Of a DNA stretch of 64,000 nt, positions 11,978 through 22,826 are shown piece after piece. The number at the start of each line of letters is the position of its first letter. Position 1 is the first letter of the stretch. This stretch comes from Gloeophyllum trabeum ATCC 11539. Taxonomy: Eukaryota > Basidiomycota > Agaricomycetes > Gloeophyllales > Gloeophyllaceae. Location of the stretch: the NCBI RefSeq assembly GCF_000344685.1, contig NW_006920415.1:657906-721905 (forward strand). The letters are read 5' to 3'. Under the pieces are notes generated by a model. It saw only the letters and a list, made by a program, of their open reading frames with translations, was not told the DNA's origin and did not search any database. The translations under genes and the position numbers were made by a program.

Positions 11978-12545
11978 ATGAGCGCCGTCCTCAGGCAGGC
12001 TGCGACTGCAGTACGTGTTTCATTCCAGCTGAAAGGCCGTGTAATTTCTAACATTGCGCTGCAAAGGCTCGTTCCACCGCCCGGTTCAACGCGCGTGCGT
12101 TGTCGACGTCCCCCGTCTCCCGCAAAGGTATGTTGCGCCAGTTGGCATGCAAGCGGATGCCAGTCACCGACGAGATATGGGGCGGTTGTTAGACTTGGTG
12201 CAGGAAATTTATGTCAAGGAGATCAAATCATACAAGGCCCCGCCTCTGGTACGTCCTTAGTTTACAGCCGTAGCATCCCTGAAATAACATTCGTCCTCCG
12301 GTCAGCCCAAGGACGCCCACGTCGGCCATGTAAAACCCTTCTCTGCACCCAGCGCACCGAAGCCCCCCACAGTCCCCGCAGACCTCGCATCAGAGCTCTC
12401 GGCTTACGACGCGCAGGAGCCCGTCAAGGAGGCGTCCAAGGCCCCGGCCGCGGCTGCCTCTACGGAAGAAGTCGGAACTGGTGCAGACGCCTTCCTCGCA
12501 TTCCTCGAGGCCGATCCTCCCAAGGGAGAGGAGGCACACCACTAG
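11978..12545 (+). CDS. ATP14: Mitochondrial ATP synthase subunit h
   Basis: Peripheral-stalk subunit of mitochondrial F1Fo ATP synthase in fungi. Exons 11978-12010, 12067-12127, 12193-12248 and 12306-12545 give 129 aa. An Arg/Ser/Ala-rich presequence (MSAVLRQAATARSTARFNAR) ends near ALSTSPVSRK. The mature part begins DLVQEIYVKEIKSYKAPPL, the conserved core of the family, then KDAHVGHVKPFSAP. The C-terminal half is acidic and Ala-rich, as in the yeast protein. Exon 2 uses an AAAG acceptor. Ends EEAHH. It pairs divergently with INH1. Confidence 0.9.
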
Positions 12546-12882
12546 ATGGCGTTCAGAAGTTGGTGGTTGTGCAGTATAGTGCTGGTGAATGTTGTCTTGT
12601 GACGTCTGGGACCGCTGTCTTGCAATAGATGCAACCTTTTCTAGCCTTCATATCGTTCGCGTCTCTGCTCCCACTGGCATTTGAGAAGTGTCCTGATTAT
12701 TGCATTTTTCATGCAGTGAAGTCTAATCAACCCATTGCTAATAAAGTTACAATATAAAGCAATGCCAGTGTGGTACCAGTAGATAAAATGCAAGTGCGCC
12801 GATATATGCTACAATGCGTCTGAAAGCGGGGAGTGTTGCGATGCGATATTAATATGCGAAAGCGTAGACAGCCATCCTGAAT
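12546..12882. other. Convergent intergenic region
   Basis: Between the 3' ends of ATP14 and RPO41. A+T-rich around 12720-12790 with no ORF that looks coding. Confidence 0.6.
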
Positions 12883-15800
12883 CTATGAGAAGAAGTAGAG
12901 GGACTTCTTGATCGTGTTGACGTCGAAAGAGCCTTTCTCCGGGACTGGAGGGATGAGGTCGGTAACATCGATGTAGACCTTCGAGTAGGGGGTCACGCGG
13001 TTGCGCCGCTTCACATGCGCAACTTCGAGGGCTTCTTCCAAGTTTTGAGGACCGTTCGACTCCGACGCTTCGACATCGTCGACATCTTCGACCGCGTCTT
13101 CATCCTCCTCGCGGGCTTCAGCAGCCTCTGCCGCGATGGCCTTCTCTGACAATTCCAGGATCTCCGGTATTTTGACACCCATTTGCTTGAGTTTCTTAGT
13201 GACGCTAGTACCCCTGAGGGAGAGCAGCGGAATTTTGAACCCTTGATAACGGACCATAAGCTGGAAAGAAGCAAGTTAGATTGATGAGGATGATTAAAAG
13301 ACGCAAAACATACCTCTGCACGGAGCTTCTTCAGTACCTCACCGGTGTGAAGTTCAACGAAAGTCTCTCGGATGAGGGCAGACATGCGATCAATATCGCA
13401 CGCATGTGTCCAATACGAGTCATGAACCGACGCGAACGTGATGTCTTCGTCTCTGCACCGCAAGGCCGTCTTCATCATGTGGGACGCATCCAGACTGTGG
13501 ATGAAGTTGGGAGGGAACGCCGAGGCCTGCTTCATCGAGTTCACCTCCGACGGGGAGTTGGGGTCGGAGATATAGACGGACTGCAGAGAAGTCATGATCT
13601 GCTTCCTCTTCGTCTTCCTGTACGGCTGGACGATAGGCAGATTCATCGGCGACGTCCAGATCATGCTGGACATCTGCTCTTTCTTGACCCGGTTACCCTG
13701 CTTCTTCTGCCCGCTCTTCGTAATCAGGTCCTTCGAGGCGTCTTCGATGCGGTTGGGTGGGATGGACTTCGTAATGAGGCGAGCGACCATATTGAGCCAG
13801 ACCTGGATGTCCTTCGCGCCTGAAAACAGATCTCCGATAGCACTGAGGACTTTCTTCGCGAGGTATGCAGAAGCCGGCCAGCATTCTTCCTCAGGCAATT
13901 CACCCTTGTCCTTCAGCTGCTTCTCGATCTGCTCTCTGGCGCCAACGAAAGTGACGCCGTACACAGTGGTCATGACTGTTTGCTTTACGACCTTCCGAGA
14001 TACCTTGCCAGCGAGCAGGGCAGCGTACTTCTCAGTGTCCTTTTCCTCCTGGAGCGATTTCTCCACCATGTCCGCGACGTAGGTGTACACATCGGAAGGC
14101 CGATCCGTGACATCCAAGTTGACTTGTTTCGCACCCTTCTCGTCACCTCCGAGAGCAGCATAATGTTGCAGACCGTTGCAAGTCCCGTCCTGGTGCACTG
14201 GCAGAGATGATTCGAAGGCTAGCGGGTCTCCGGATTCAAGGGCGGCGCGCAACTCCATACAGGCCGCCAGACACTGCCACGGGTCGTCAGCCTTTGTCCA
14301 CCACCTACGGCCCTCTAGCGGTCTCTCAGCGGAGTCGTAAATGTCGTCCAGGTGTTGCTCTGTAAATATTGCACGATCGTCGAAGTTGCCCTTGTCATAA
14401 CCGTACAAGTTCGCTAAGTGAATCTTGAGCCATCGCAGCCCGCGCGCACCAAGAGGCTTCGCTTCGCCGAACTTGAGCAGCCCACGACTCAAGTCGTCGC
14501 CGATGTGACTCAGGTGAGGAGGCATAGGGTACGCGCGACCGCGGAAGTCGATGTTGTGAGGGAAGTAGAACGTATCTCCAAGGAAGGTGCGCGCGATCTC
14601 GATCCTGTAGTTCACACTGCACCGCTCCGAATGATTGTTGGCCTTCGCCTGGTGATACCCTCGGACGCGAGTCAGGTACACATTCCTTGCCTTAGGGTTC
14701 GTCTCCCAATCCGAGGGTTTCTCGGGCTCGGGTTGATCATAGGTAGCGGCAGGGATCTTCCCGAACCTCTCACCAGAGTTCCATACCTTGAGCACGACAT
14801 CGAACACGGGCCTGTTGACTACCCAGGGAGTCGATCCCAGCACGTCCAGGGCCGCGAAAATCAGCTCGATCTTCCCTTGCTTAGCCGCTTCCCGGAGGTG
14901 GATTTCCTGCTCCTGGGACTCCTTGAAGCGCATGGCTTTGGCTAAGGTCGGTTGCAAATTAGTTACGGGTAGTTATGACTGAAATCGAAGGTAGACTCAC
15001 ACTTGATGTGGAAGTAACCCCCGTCATTGTAATCCAACCAAGGCTTGGGCTTCACAAGCATGGGCAAACTGCGTGGTGGAACCGTATCCCTGATGTCATC
15101 TCCGGCAAGTCGCTCGGCGACCACAGAGTTCAGCTTGATAACACCCAACTTGTGCCCATGCACGTATTCATAGGAATGGAAGAACGCAGGCTGCTCTTCC
15201 GAACTGTCAAAGGTAAGCAGACAGTGAGTTAAAAGACGACCATGCGACACCGACAGATCAACTTACACTTCCTGTCCAGTGGCTTTGTCTGACGCCGTCC
15301 GTGTCACAGTAGCGACGTCGATCAAGTTATCCACCAAGAAGCTTCCCACCCGCACCCTCAGCATTGCGGGCCACTCCGCCGTCCATTCCTCCATATCCTC
15401 CATATACTTCCTCGCCGCCACCCGACGCGCATACAGATCCTGGTACCCCTGGCCTGTGAAGAACGCTACCTGCCCAGGACGTAGTGTATGCTGCGGCACC
15501 GAGATGTTATTCTTCTTCCTTGTCTCTGCGTGGTACTCGTTCTCCACCGCGCCGCCGACGGTCAGCAGCGCCCGGGCGGTCTTCATCCCGTCAGTGACGC
15601 CACCCGTCCCGCTCATCCGCATGAGCTCCAGGATTGTGATCAGCGAGAGCTTCTCTGGCTTGAGCAGCTGCAGAAACGGGCCCAGCCACTGCTTCTCGTT
15701 CGAGCGCTTGTCCGACATCTTCTCGCGCTCGTGCTCAATGAGCGCGTTGATCTCTGTCTGCAGCCGCTCCTGGAGCTTCTGGTGCCACTCCCACATCCAC

Positions 15801-16994
15801 GCCTGCAGTCCATGCCGTGTCAGCGCCATGTCCTTGATGCCCAATTCCGCGAGCATCTCCGCCTGCCGCGCAAGACGCTCACGCGCAACGTCTATCGCGG
15901 AGTCTTCGAGCACCTTCTGTCGCGTACTAATATCCTCAGGCAAGATCTGCCGCGCGAGCTTGACCCGCGCAAGGTGTTTGCGCAGGAGGTCGAGGTTGAA
16001 AGGCACTTCCATTTGCTCGGTCGTGGAAGGCGACACTTCGTCAGATTCCTCAGCGGCAGCGTCGACCTTCCGTCGCATCACTGGCATGGCCTCTGGAACG
16101 CCTGCGAATGGGTCAGGGGAGGTAGCGACTGTCTCGGCCTCCCGCAGCTCGGAAATGACCCGCTGTCTGTTCTGTTCTACTGCTGCAGTGAGTACTAGCT
16201 GGGTAATTTTCTTAGCCTCTTCGGAGGACTGGATCGCTGGGTCGGATACCACTGCAAGCGCCGAGATATTATGATCGTCTAACATAGCGACTAGAGCAGA
16301 AGGAGAGGGGAGTTGTAGAAACGATGATGATGATAGTTCTGTGCCGAATCTATTACAATCGACTGAGTATCACGGCGACTGTTAGGTTGCACACGACTCA
16401 CCGTGACCAAGCGAGCAACATGGGAGCGTAAGATCCCGCTGTGGATCGTACCCTATCCTTCCCCTCCTGCATATCACTAAAGAGCTGTATAGCATCGCCC
16501 AACCACTTATCCCGTTCCTCAGCATTTGTGGTGGCCATGTTGACATACGCATTGAGGAAAGCATTGAATAAGCGGGGCTCAAGGACCGGGTCGCCTCGCC
16601 GCTGCTCTCGCAGCAGGTGGAATATCTTTTGTGCCCTCGGCAGCGCGCCAATCTTGAGACATGCATCCATGACCGCTAACGAATCCTGCGTGGGCGAATC
16701 CGTGAAGTAGAAGTCATTGATGGGAGAGCGCGGAGCATCGTCGGGGAGGGGCGTCGGAAGGATCGTGTATTGCGAGCTCCGGCTCTTGAAGCCTTGCAAT
16801 TCAGAAGAGAAGGAATTCTCTGGTCGCGGAGGCAGGAATGCTGGATAGCTCTCATTTGGCACCTGCGCCGTTGCGAGGGCCGGAGCGTCCACTCTTTTTG
16901 AAGGAGACGAGTAGAACCGAGCAGGACGGGGCAGGCATTGTCGAGAGTACGGCAGCAAAGTCGTCTCTAGCCTGCGAGCAGTCCTGGGTATCAT
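12883..16994 (-). CDS. RPO41: Mitochondrial DNA-directed RNA polymerase (T7-like, single subunit)
   Basis: Transcribes mitochondrial DNA and primes its replication. Exons 16402-16994, 15267-16349, 15001-15203, 13314-14941 and 12883-13260 give 1294 aa. Start chosen at the ATG of MIPRTARRLETTLLPYSRQ, a typical presequence; an upstream in-frame ATG at 17057 adds a hydrophobic stretch and looks less suitable. An N-terminal helical PPR-like segment (DSLAVMDACLKIGALPRAQK) precedes the polymerase. Catalytic motifs: HQDGTCNGLQHYAALGGD (first metal Asp), RKVVKQTVMTTVYGVTF (O-helix Lys and Tyr), and FASVHDSYWTHACD (HDS, second Asp). PPNFIHSLDASHM is also clear. An acidic insert (EAREEDEDAVEDVDD) lies near the C-terminus before the conserved end KKSLYFFS. 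It is the largest gene of the mitochondrial group here. Confidence 0.96.
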
Positions 16995-17763
16995 CGTCGT
17001 CGTAGAGGTCAAGGTAAAGACTGCCAGACAAGCTGCAGCTATTTTTCTGTATTCCAAACCGGGATATACTTAAGCGCCCGGCAATATTACGAACCGGCAA
17101 AGTCCGGGTGTTGTCTTTTCCTCAGTTGACATTGAGTTGACAGCAGTCCTTCATGATCAGTTCTGAGTTCATTCGACTCAAATTTCATCTGCGAGGCCCG
17201 TGATCTTTCAGTGCTGACTGACCAGGTGAACGGCAACAGTCTACATAGATGATGGGAATAAAGATGCTCTCGTCGCAGCTCGATTCCTCGACGACCAGGT
17301 AGAGGAACTTTGAGCTGTTGGAAGCGCCTGAAACGTGCCACAGAAAACCTTACCAGACGACTTGGAACAGCTGGCGGGAGATATGAGCATAGTGGTGAGC
17401 TTACAGCTTAAGCAGGAAAGATTGGAATCCTTTTTAGACTTGTTCCTTTACTTGAGGGTTCACCTATCTGATCAGCCAAAACATACGAACTCATGCCGAG
17501 GAAAGGAGTGTGACATGCGACTCTGTTCTCCTCAGATTTCCTTACAAACCCTGACCCTGACGGGCTCTGTAGCTAACGTATGCAGACGATATGTAAGTCG
17601 GATCAATACAGATATTCAGTGTTCAAGCAAAGCGGACGTACCAGCAACCGCAATGTCAGTCATGTAAGCAGCCATCTCCCAGCCCTCGTCTCTCATCTTC
17701 TCTTACCTCCGCATATCCATCCGCCAATCAACCTCTCCGCACTCAAGGCAGCCCTCTCCTGAC
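16995..17763. other. Intergenic, RPO41 promoter side; one weak small ORF
   Basis: Upstream of RPO41. An ORF at 17335-17667 (plus, 110 aa, starting MPQKTLPDDLEQLAGDM) has no family I recognise. Splice-like signals occur on both strands, so a short undetected gene is possible. Confidence 0.35.
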
Positions 17764-19545
17764 TCAAGAGAATCTGCAGCGCGGCAACGCATCTTCTTTG
17801 AGGACCAAGCCGATTTGATGTGCAATATCTTCTGCCTCGTACTCCGGCGACGGTTTGTAGAACAGTAAGCCCACGACCGCTACGTGCGGCGAAGCCAGCT
17901 TTGCCCAATACCGCACGAACTTGTGTTTCCTCGTATCGACGACTTTCAGGCCAGTGGCTTTGTACGTCCGTATATCAGCGAAGGTAGGGAAAGCACTCGG
18001 CAGCCTCAAGGAGAACGGGAGTGCCTGGGGGCAGCTGGCGATAATCACTTCAAAATCCGCATGCCAGGGCAGAAGGTCCGTCTTCCTGTGCTCCTCCCGC
18101 CTGCGGACCTCCGTAATGGGAATCGGCAATCGCTCAAGGTAAGGACGAATGTTCGTAGTTATATCATCCGCGAGGATAGTCGCGATGAAATCCGCAATCC
18201 AATGGGACGGAAAACCAACTTTCTGCAGATGAACCAGCAGGCCTACGAATGCGCCGAGATTGTTCGGGAGGTTGATACGACGAGGCATATCGAGCGGGAT
18301 ACCGTTCGCCAACGTACAGAAGAGAACCCAGGTCAACCAAATAATCAGTTCCTCTCGCCTGGCGAGCTTGTCGAGGGGTAGAGGGTACTGCAGGGGAGCC
18401 ATCCGCACGACGTCCGTCAGAGGACCGGTCCCCACAAATCGGCAGCCCAGGAAGCGGGGGACATCGCGGGGATGTAGAAGAGTGTAACTATAGTAGGATG
18501 TTAGATAATTGGATGTGTTGGCTCAGGCGAACCTACTTGTGGCGATAGACCTAAAAGCAATCCCGTTGAGCAAGCAGTGGAACGCCACGAAAGCTTCCGG
18601 GATGTTTTCCAAGCTAGGGAGAGTTCATATAGCTGCATTCAGGATCCCACCTGTGTAGTCTCTGCTTTGCCGAACTTTCAATCAGCGCGATGGGTCTCCG
18701 AAAGGGCTCTAGTCAAACCTACGGGACATTACTGAGCCACATCCTCGAGTACGCCCTCGGGAAGTGAGTCGGCCGGTCCTCCATTCGCCCAGCAGTAAGC
18801 TTCGGGAGGTCAGTGATCACCTCGCCAATGCAAGTCATTGCATGATCTCGATCGTAATTTTGTCGCCCATATCCTTCAGTGCATCTACCACCCCATCGAA
18901 GAACCTCGAGACATGGTAAACAACGGAGATTCAGTACCGACGTCTCTCGGCTTGAATCTCAGGTAGTCTCTGTTGAAGGCCGCGAATTGGAGCGGAGTGC
19001 CGAAGGGGTTGGAGGGCAGGGCCGGGTAGCCATCCATCTCGAGAGTGCTGCACTCTATCGCGTAGCGGTCCTGCGAGGTGCATGTTCGCATGCGAATCAG
19101 AGATTTGCCCTCGGCGTGAACATGATCTCTGCGCATATACTCACGAAGAGAGTTGGGTTCGGCTTATAGTGCTCTTTCACGTAGTCCCGAGCCCGATGCC
19201 ACGCCTAAGCACGCTTAATTAGTACTTGACCTGACAACAGCGCAATGACGATGACTCACCCCGGTCCCCGGAGGAGGCTGGACACCAGGAGGGGGCTCAC
19301 GGATATAAGATCCGAGATACTTGTCCCCCAGCGTCTGGGGCGGACACAGTCCGCGACCCACATGTACCACCTCCCCTCGAACTCGAACCAGCCTCGATGA
19401 TCGGGGCAGCGTAGCGGCCATCCTCCTGGCCGATCGCGGCTCTCTCGGTCATTATTGGGTCCGGCTCAAAGTCGTGCATCGGCAGGAGCGTCGGGGTGGA
19501 CTTGGCGAGCGGCTGGGACCAGTATTCGAGCGCAAGAGGACCCTA

Positions 19546-20039
19546 GGGGTGCTCAACAACTGATTGTTCGGATCGATCGTTTGTGCAGGAAATCCAAAAC
19601 AAGCTCACTGCCAAATCCGCTGCGCAACAAAGATGGACTCAATGAACTGCATTTGCCGTCCCTTTTCCAGCCGCTTGCAGATCGTTAGGCCATCACTTCA
19701 GAGAATCACATATAGTCGGAGTGTGTCGGACATGGTGCCAGGGACGTCCCAGGAATTAAAAGAAGTCCAAATGGTCTGATATTGGGGTCCTGCGGACTTG
19801 AATTCACCTCTCCGACATGGTCCGACTGTAAATGATTTTCAAGAAACGGGCCCATCGAACTGCAAACGGCTGTCAAACCCCACTTACCGTGAGATTGTAT
19901 GCGCGAGCGACCGCGAACGATATGGGTGCTTTGAATAATTCCCGTCGGTCACTTTACTTTTGCTCGTCGTTTTTGGACGACGTCTGACCGTTTTGGGTTG
20001 CTGCACAAATGATCCAAACGATTAATTATTGAGCACCCC
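19546..20039. mobile_element. 494-bp MITE-like DNA element with TIRs and TA target duplication
   Basis: The left end GGGGTGCTCAACAACTGATT and the inverted right end match over about 55 bp with a few changes and one 4-nt indel. Both ends are flanked by TA (19544-19545 and 20040-20041). No transposase reading frame. It has a second element nested inside. Confidence 0.75.
19713..19828. mobile_element. 116-bp MITE nested in the 494-bp element
   Basis: Imperfect terminal inverted repeats of about 25 bp: left TAGTCGGAGTGTGTCGGAC, right inverted CAGTCGGACCATGTCGGAG. TA lies on both sides. The size and TA duplication suit a Tc1/mariner-derived MITE. Confidence 0.6.
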
Positions 20040-20128
20040 TACTCACCGAAAAGATCTGGTACATATGTTCATGCCAAGACGCCTCATACGTCAGTCAATC
20101 ATGAACTGCTGCCATTGGCTCGGCAATA

Positions 20129-20730
20129 CAGTCGTTTGCATATGAAACCGAAAATCGGGTTTCCGTGAGCATTGTTTGTTCGAGCCAAATATACCCATAT
20201 GCAGTAATGCGAGATGGCTTCTTGTGACTGTGTGACTCTGTAGACTGCAGCCCGCCCTCAGGCTGACAAACTGCATGTGCTGTGTAGTCTGTTGTAGACT
20301 CGATCTCGTAGCTCATCAAGGTAGATAGCAGGCTCTCCCTCAATAACTGATCGCACGAAGTTCAATCCTGCATGTCCAGAGTGCGCGGCCGGCCTCGAGG
20401 TCTAGCATTCGGGTTGATGACTGTGCCGTATTCCGTGTAGAGTCGGAGAACTTCGAAGACTGTGCTTATGCTGCATCCTGCAAGCTCAGAAATCACTCAG
20501 AGTGTCTTGTTTTGCTCATGGCGCCAGACAATGATACGTTCACGTAGTTGTCGAGTGAGGTGAACCATGGTACCAGCCAGTCGATACTTCAAGTTCGAGA
20601 CGTCGATGAATGCGATCTGACAGTCACGCAGTCACAAGAAGCCATCTCGCATTACTGCATATGGGTATATTTGGCTCGAACAAACAATGCTCACGGAAAC
20701 CCGATTTTCGGTTTCATATGCAAACGACTG
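20129..20730 (-). mobile_element. Internally deleted Tc1/mariner element, 602 bp, 108-bp TIRs, relic transposase HTH
   Basis: Terminal inverted repeats 20129-20236 and 20623-20730 are 108 bp and differ at one position. Both ends are flanked by TA. The minus strand between them still encodes the N-terminal DNA-binding part of a Tc1/mariner-like transposase: LRERIIVWRHEQNKTL, ISELAGCSISTVFEVLRLY, NARPRGRPRTLD, then NFVRSVIEGEPAIYLDELRD. It has an in-frame stop after NKTL, a 1-nt frameshift after RTLDMQD, and no DDE catalytic part. It cannot encode an active transposase. The near-identical TIRs suggest fairly recent movement by a transposase supplied in trans. Confidence 0.85.
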
Positions 20731-21070
20731 TAAGCGGACGTTGCGTCTCGCAGTGGTGTGGCACCTACCCTGTTTGGCATGCCATCAGCGATTGAGAGAG
20801 TCAGAGCCGCAAGCTGTATTCGGTTCTTTTCGGTTTCGACAGAATCACCTTCCCTAACCTTTTTCATCAAACGCGCATATAGCAAAGAACATCACAATTA
20901 CTGGTACAACTGAATGCATCGCGACATGAATTCACACATGGTCAAACCATGCACGAATGCCCGGGCACCAAGTAGAATGTCCTTCAATGATAGATCTTTC
21001 TACGTACTTCGTCATGCTTTGTCCCTCGAGCCCTGAGCAGAATAAACCAGTCAATTCGTTACCAAATGGT

Positions 21071-22184
21071 TCAGATCGTGCCCGACGTCTCCAGTGGAGT
21101 CTCCTCATAGCGAGGCAGAGGCTCGTGGATGCTACTGGCTTTGGAGTCGCCTGAGGACAACCTCTGGAGATCTACGTAGACGGTAAATCAGCGGGAGAAC
21201 ATATGAAGCACGTTCGATCTAGCTCGACACTTACCAGCTTTGTCCTCGAATTCTGCCATTTGGGCCTTTTCAGCGACTTTACTGTCATCATATTCTGGGA
21301 GATATCCCTGCTCCGAGTCGACCTTGAAGTCACCGCCCTTAAAGTCCGCAGCGGGGTGCAGCACAATGGCGTGGGCAACCGAGGTTGAGGGACCCGCGTA
21401 GACCGTCTGTGGCGGGGTGAGCGCCCTCGCCGACTCGGACTGCGCTCGAGCCTTAGCCTTCCGGCTCACATACCATGCCCTCGAGAACAGCACAGTGGCC
21501 GCCATCATCATGAGCCACGCAAGCATCACGACCCATGGCGTGGCGCCCTGGTGAGCGTGGACCGTCGCGCTCTGCCACTGCGCCGCGTGCTTCTTCGCCT
21601 CCTTGACCATGAGGAAATCATAGATCATTGCGACAAGGAGGAATACCGACGCAAGCGCAGCGGCGACGGCATTGAACGGCGCCGCCGCCAGCCCGAAGCA
21701 GGAGCCGCGCAGGCCGGCGGCGAACCCGACAAGCGCGGGGATGGGCGCGAGGGCCATGGCGAGGACGTGGAAGACGCCCAGGACGAACATCATGTGCTGG
21801 GGAATAATATTGAAGTCACTGGCCCCCCTGCTTATGTCGCCGTCCACGAGCTCCGAATTCTCTGAAGGGGGCAGCACGGTCAATACGGGCGACTAGGCCT
21901 GGGTTAATGGACGTACTCAAGTTGAACCCCACCATGGGGCCCTCGCAGAATTTGTAGTGGTGCCAGTTAGTGAAGTTCCTGCAGTATCCCAGGATGTTTA
22001 TCCAGCCGTGCCCATGGACGTCGGGGTAGACTGCATCTTGGGGGTAGTCCACATTGAGCTTGACGATGTACATGCTCTTGTCGCCGTTGGGGGTCTCGAA
22101 GCACACCCCGTACAGGAGGGCCGCGGAGACCATGGCCAAGAGCCATGCCGGCCAAGTATGCTTGAAGAAGTCGCGGGCAGCCAT
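21071..22184 (-). CDS. Four-TM membrane protein, SUR7/PalI-like
   Basis: Exons 21917-22184, 21235-21861 and 21071-21171 give 331 aa. Topology: first TM WLLAMVSAALLYGVCF at residues 13-28; an extracellular loop with two cysteines (GYCRNF, YKFCEG) and an N-glycosylation-type NFTN; then three TMs (FVLGVFHVLAMALAPIPALV, FNAVAAALASVFLLVAMIYD, WVVMLAWLMMMAATVLF). The Arg/Lys-rich cytoplasmic tail ends with LPRYEETPLE, a PY-like motif. This layout is that of the fungal SUR7/PalI family (eisosome or ambient-pH sensing), but no signature residue proves it. The third exon was found by splicing at 21235 and adds 33 residues beyond the first in-frame stop. It is adjacent to the next membrane-protein gene on the same strand. 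Confidence 0.75.
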
Positions 22185-22826
22185 GCTCGAGCTCCTACGC
22201 TGAGTCTGGAGAATCGTCAAGCCAAATACAATAGTAGTGTGGCCGGCCTGAGGGCGCACAGGCTTGCGCGGCTTATAACTTGCAGGCAATTACGGTAGCG
22301 GTATACATACCCGCCTTGGGAGTTGCGAGCGCCCTTCGGGATTCGGATGTATGTCATACCTTACATATATAGCCTGGAAGAGAAGCGGATAAGGCTGCAG
22401 GCCGGGGACCTGCAGGCGGACGGGGCTGTGAATCAGGTGCAGCTCGAGGCATCGACGCACAAATGGGCCGGTGATGGCGTGCCGTGTTGCGACCGCAACT
22501 CACGTATGAATCCTGTCATGCATCCGCACAACATTCGAAGGGGAGACGTTATCCCAGGTTGACAAAGGTAGGTGTAATCAGGTCCTCGTAAGGTCCGGAA
22601 GATGTCGGGTGATCCGAGCTCCCAGGGTCGGGAGCCATGCCACTATGCTTACCATCTGTCCTGCCCGTCTTCTGTTCTCCGTCTTCTGTCTAGCCATTCG
22701 AAATAAGATATTAGGACGTGGTTGTACATCATATCTTGCAAGACCCTCAGGGTATACATACACATTAATGAACAGAACAGAAACTCGATACACCTCCGTA
22801 ATCCTAACCCTGGCTCACTCGTACAA
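22185..22826. other. Intergenic region
   Basis: Between two minus-strand membrane-protein genes: promoter of the first and 3' flank of the second. No RNA gene or repeat recognised. Confidence 0.5.

Larger units (their letters stand above)
17764..20885 (-). pseudogene. 3' half of a DUF4470-type basidiomycete gene, interrupted by transposons
   Basis: Minus-strand exon pieces, in order from the 5' side: 20885-20770 (EKNRIQLAALTLSIADGMPN), around 20080-20046 (ASWHEHMYQIFS), 19360-19260 (SYIREPPPGVQPPPGTG), 19200-19150 (HRARDYVKEHYKPNPTLF), 19080-18930 (DGYPALPSNPFGTPLQF), 18760-18730 (YSRMWLSNVP), 18600-18540 (PEAFVAFHCLLNGIAF) and 18486-17764. The last ends RCRFS and contains RFLGCRFVGTGPLTDVV, INLPNNLGAF and GFPSHWIADFIATI. 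The NPTLF, WLSNVP and NLPNNL stretches match, from memory, the C-terminal half of large agaricomycete DUF4470/MYND-associated proteins of unknown function. The N-terminal half is absent here. Two TA-flanked elements sit inside the gene. No clean full-length model exists. Coding status of the 3' end may persist. Confidence 0.5.

Noticed and set aside
13281..13823. Plus-strand ORF over RPO41
   Set aside because: Shadow frame opposite the polymerase coding exon, no splice or domain support.
19560..19700. Minus-strand exon (QFIESIFVAQRIW) of the DUF4470-type gene
   Set aside because: It lies inside the 494-bp TA-flanked element, so it is transposon sequence rather than host exon.
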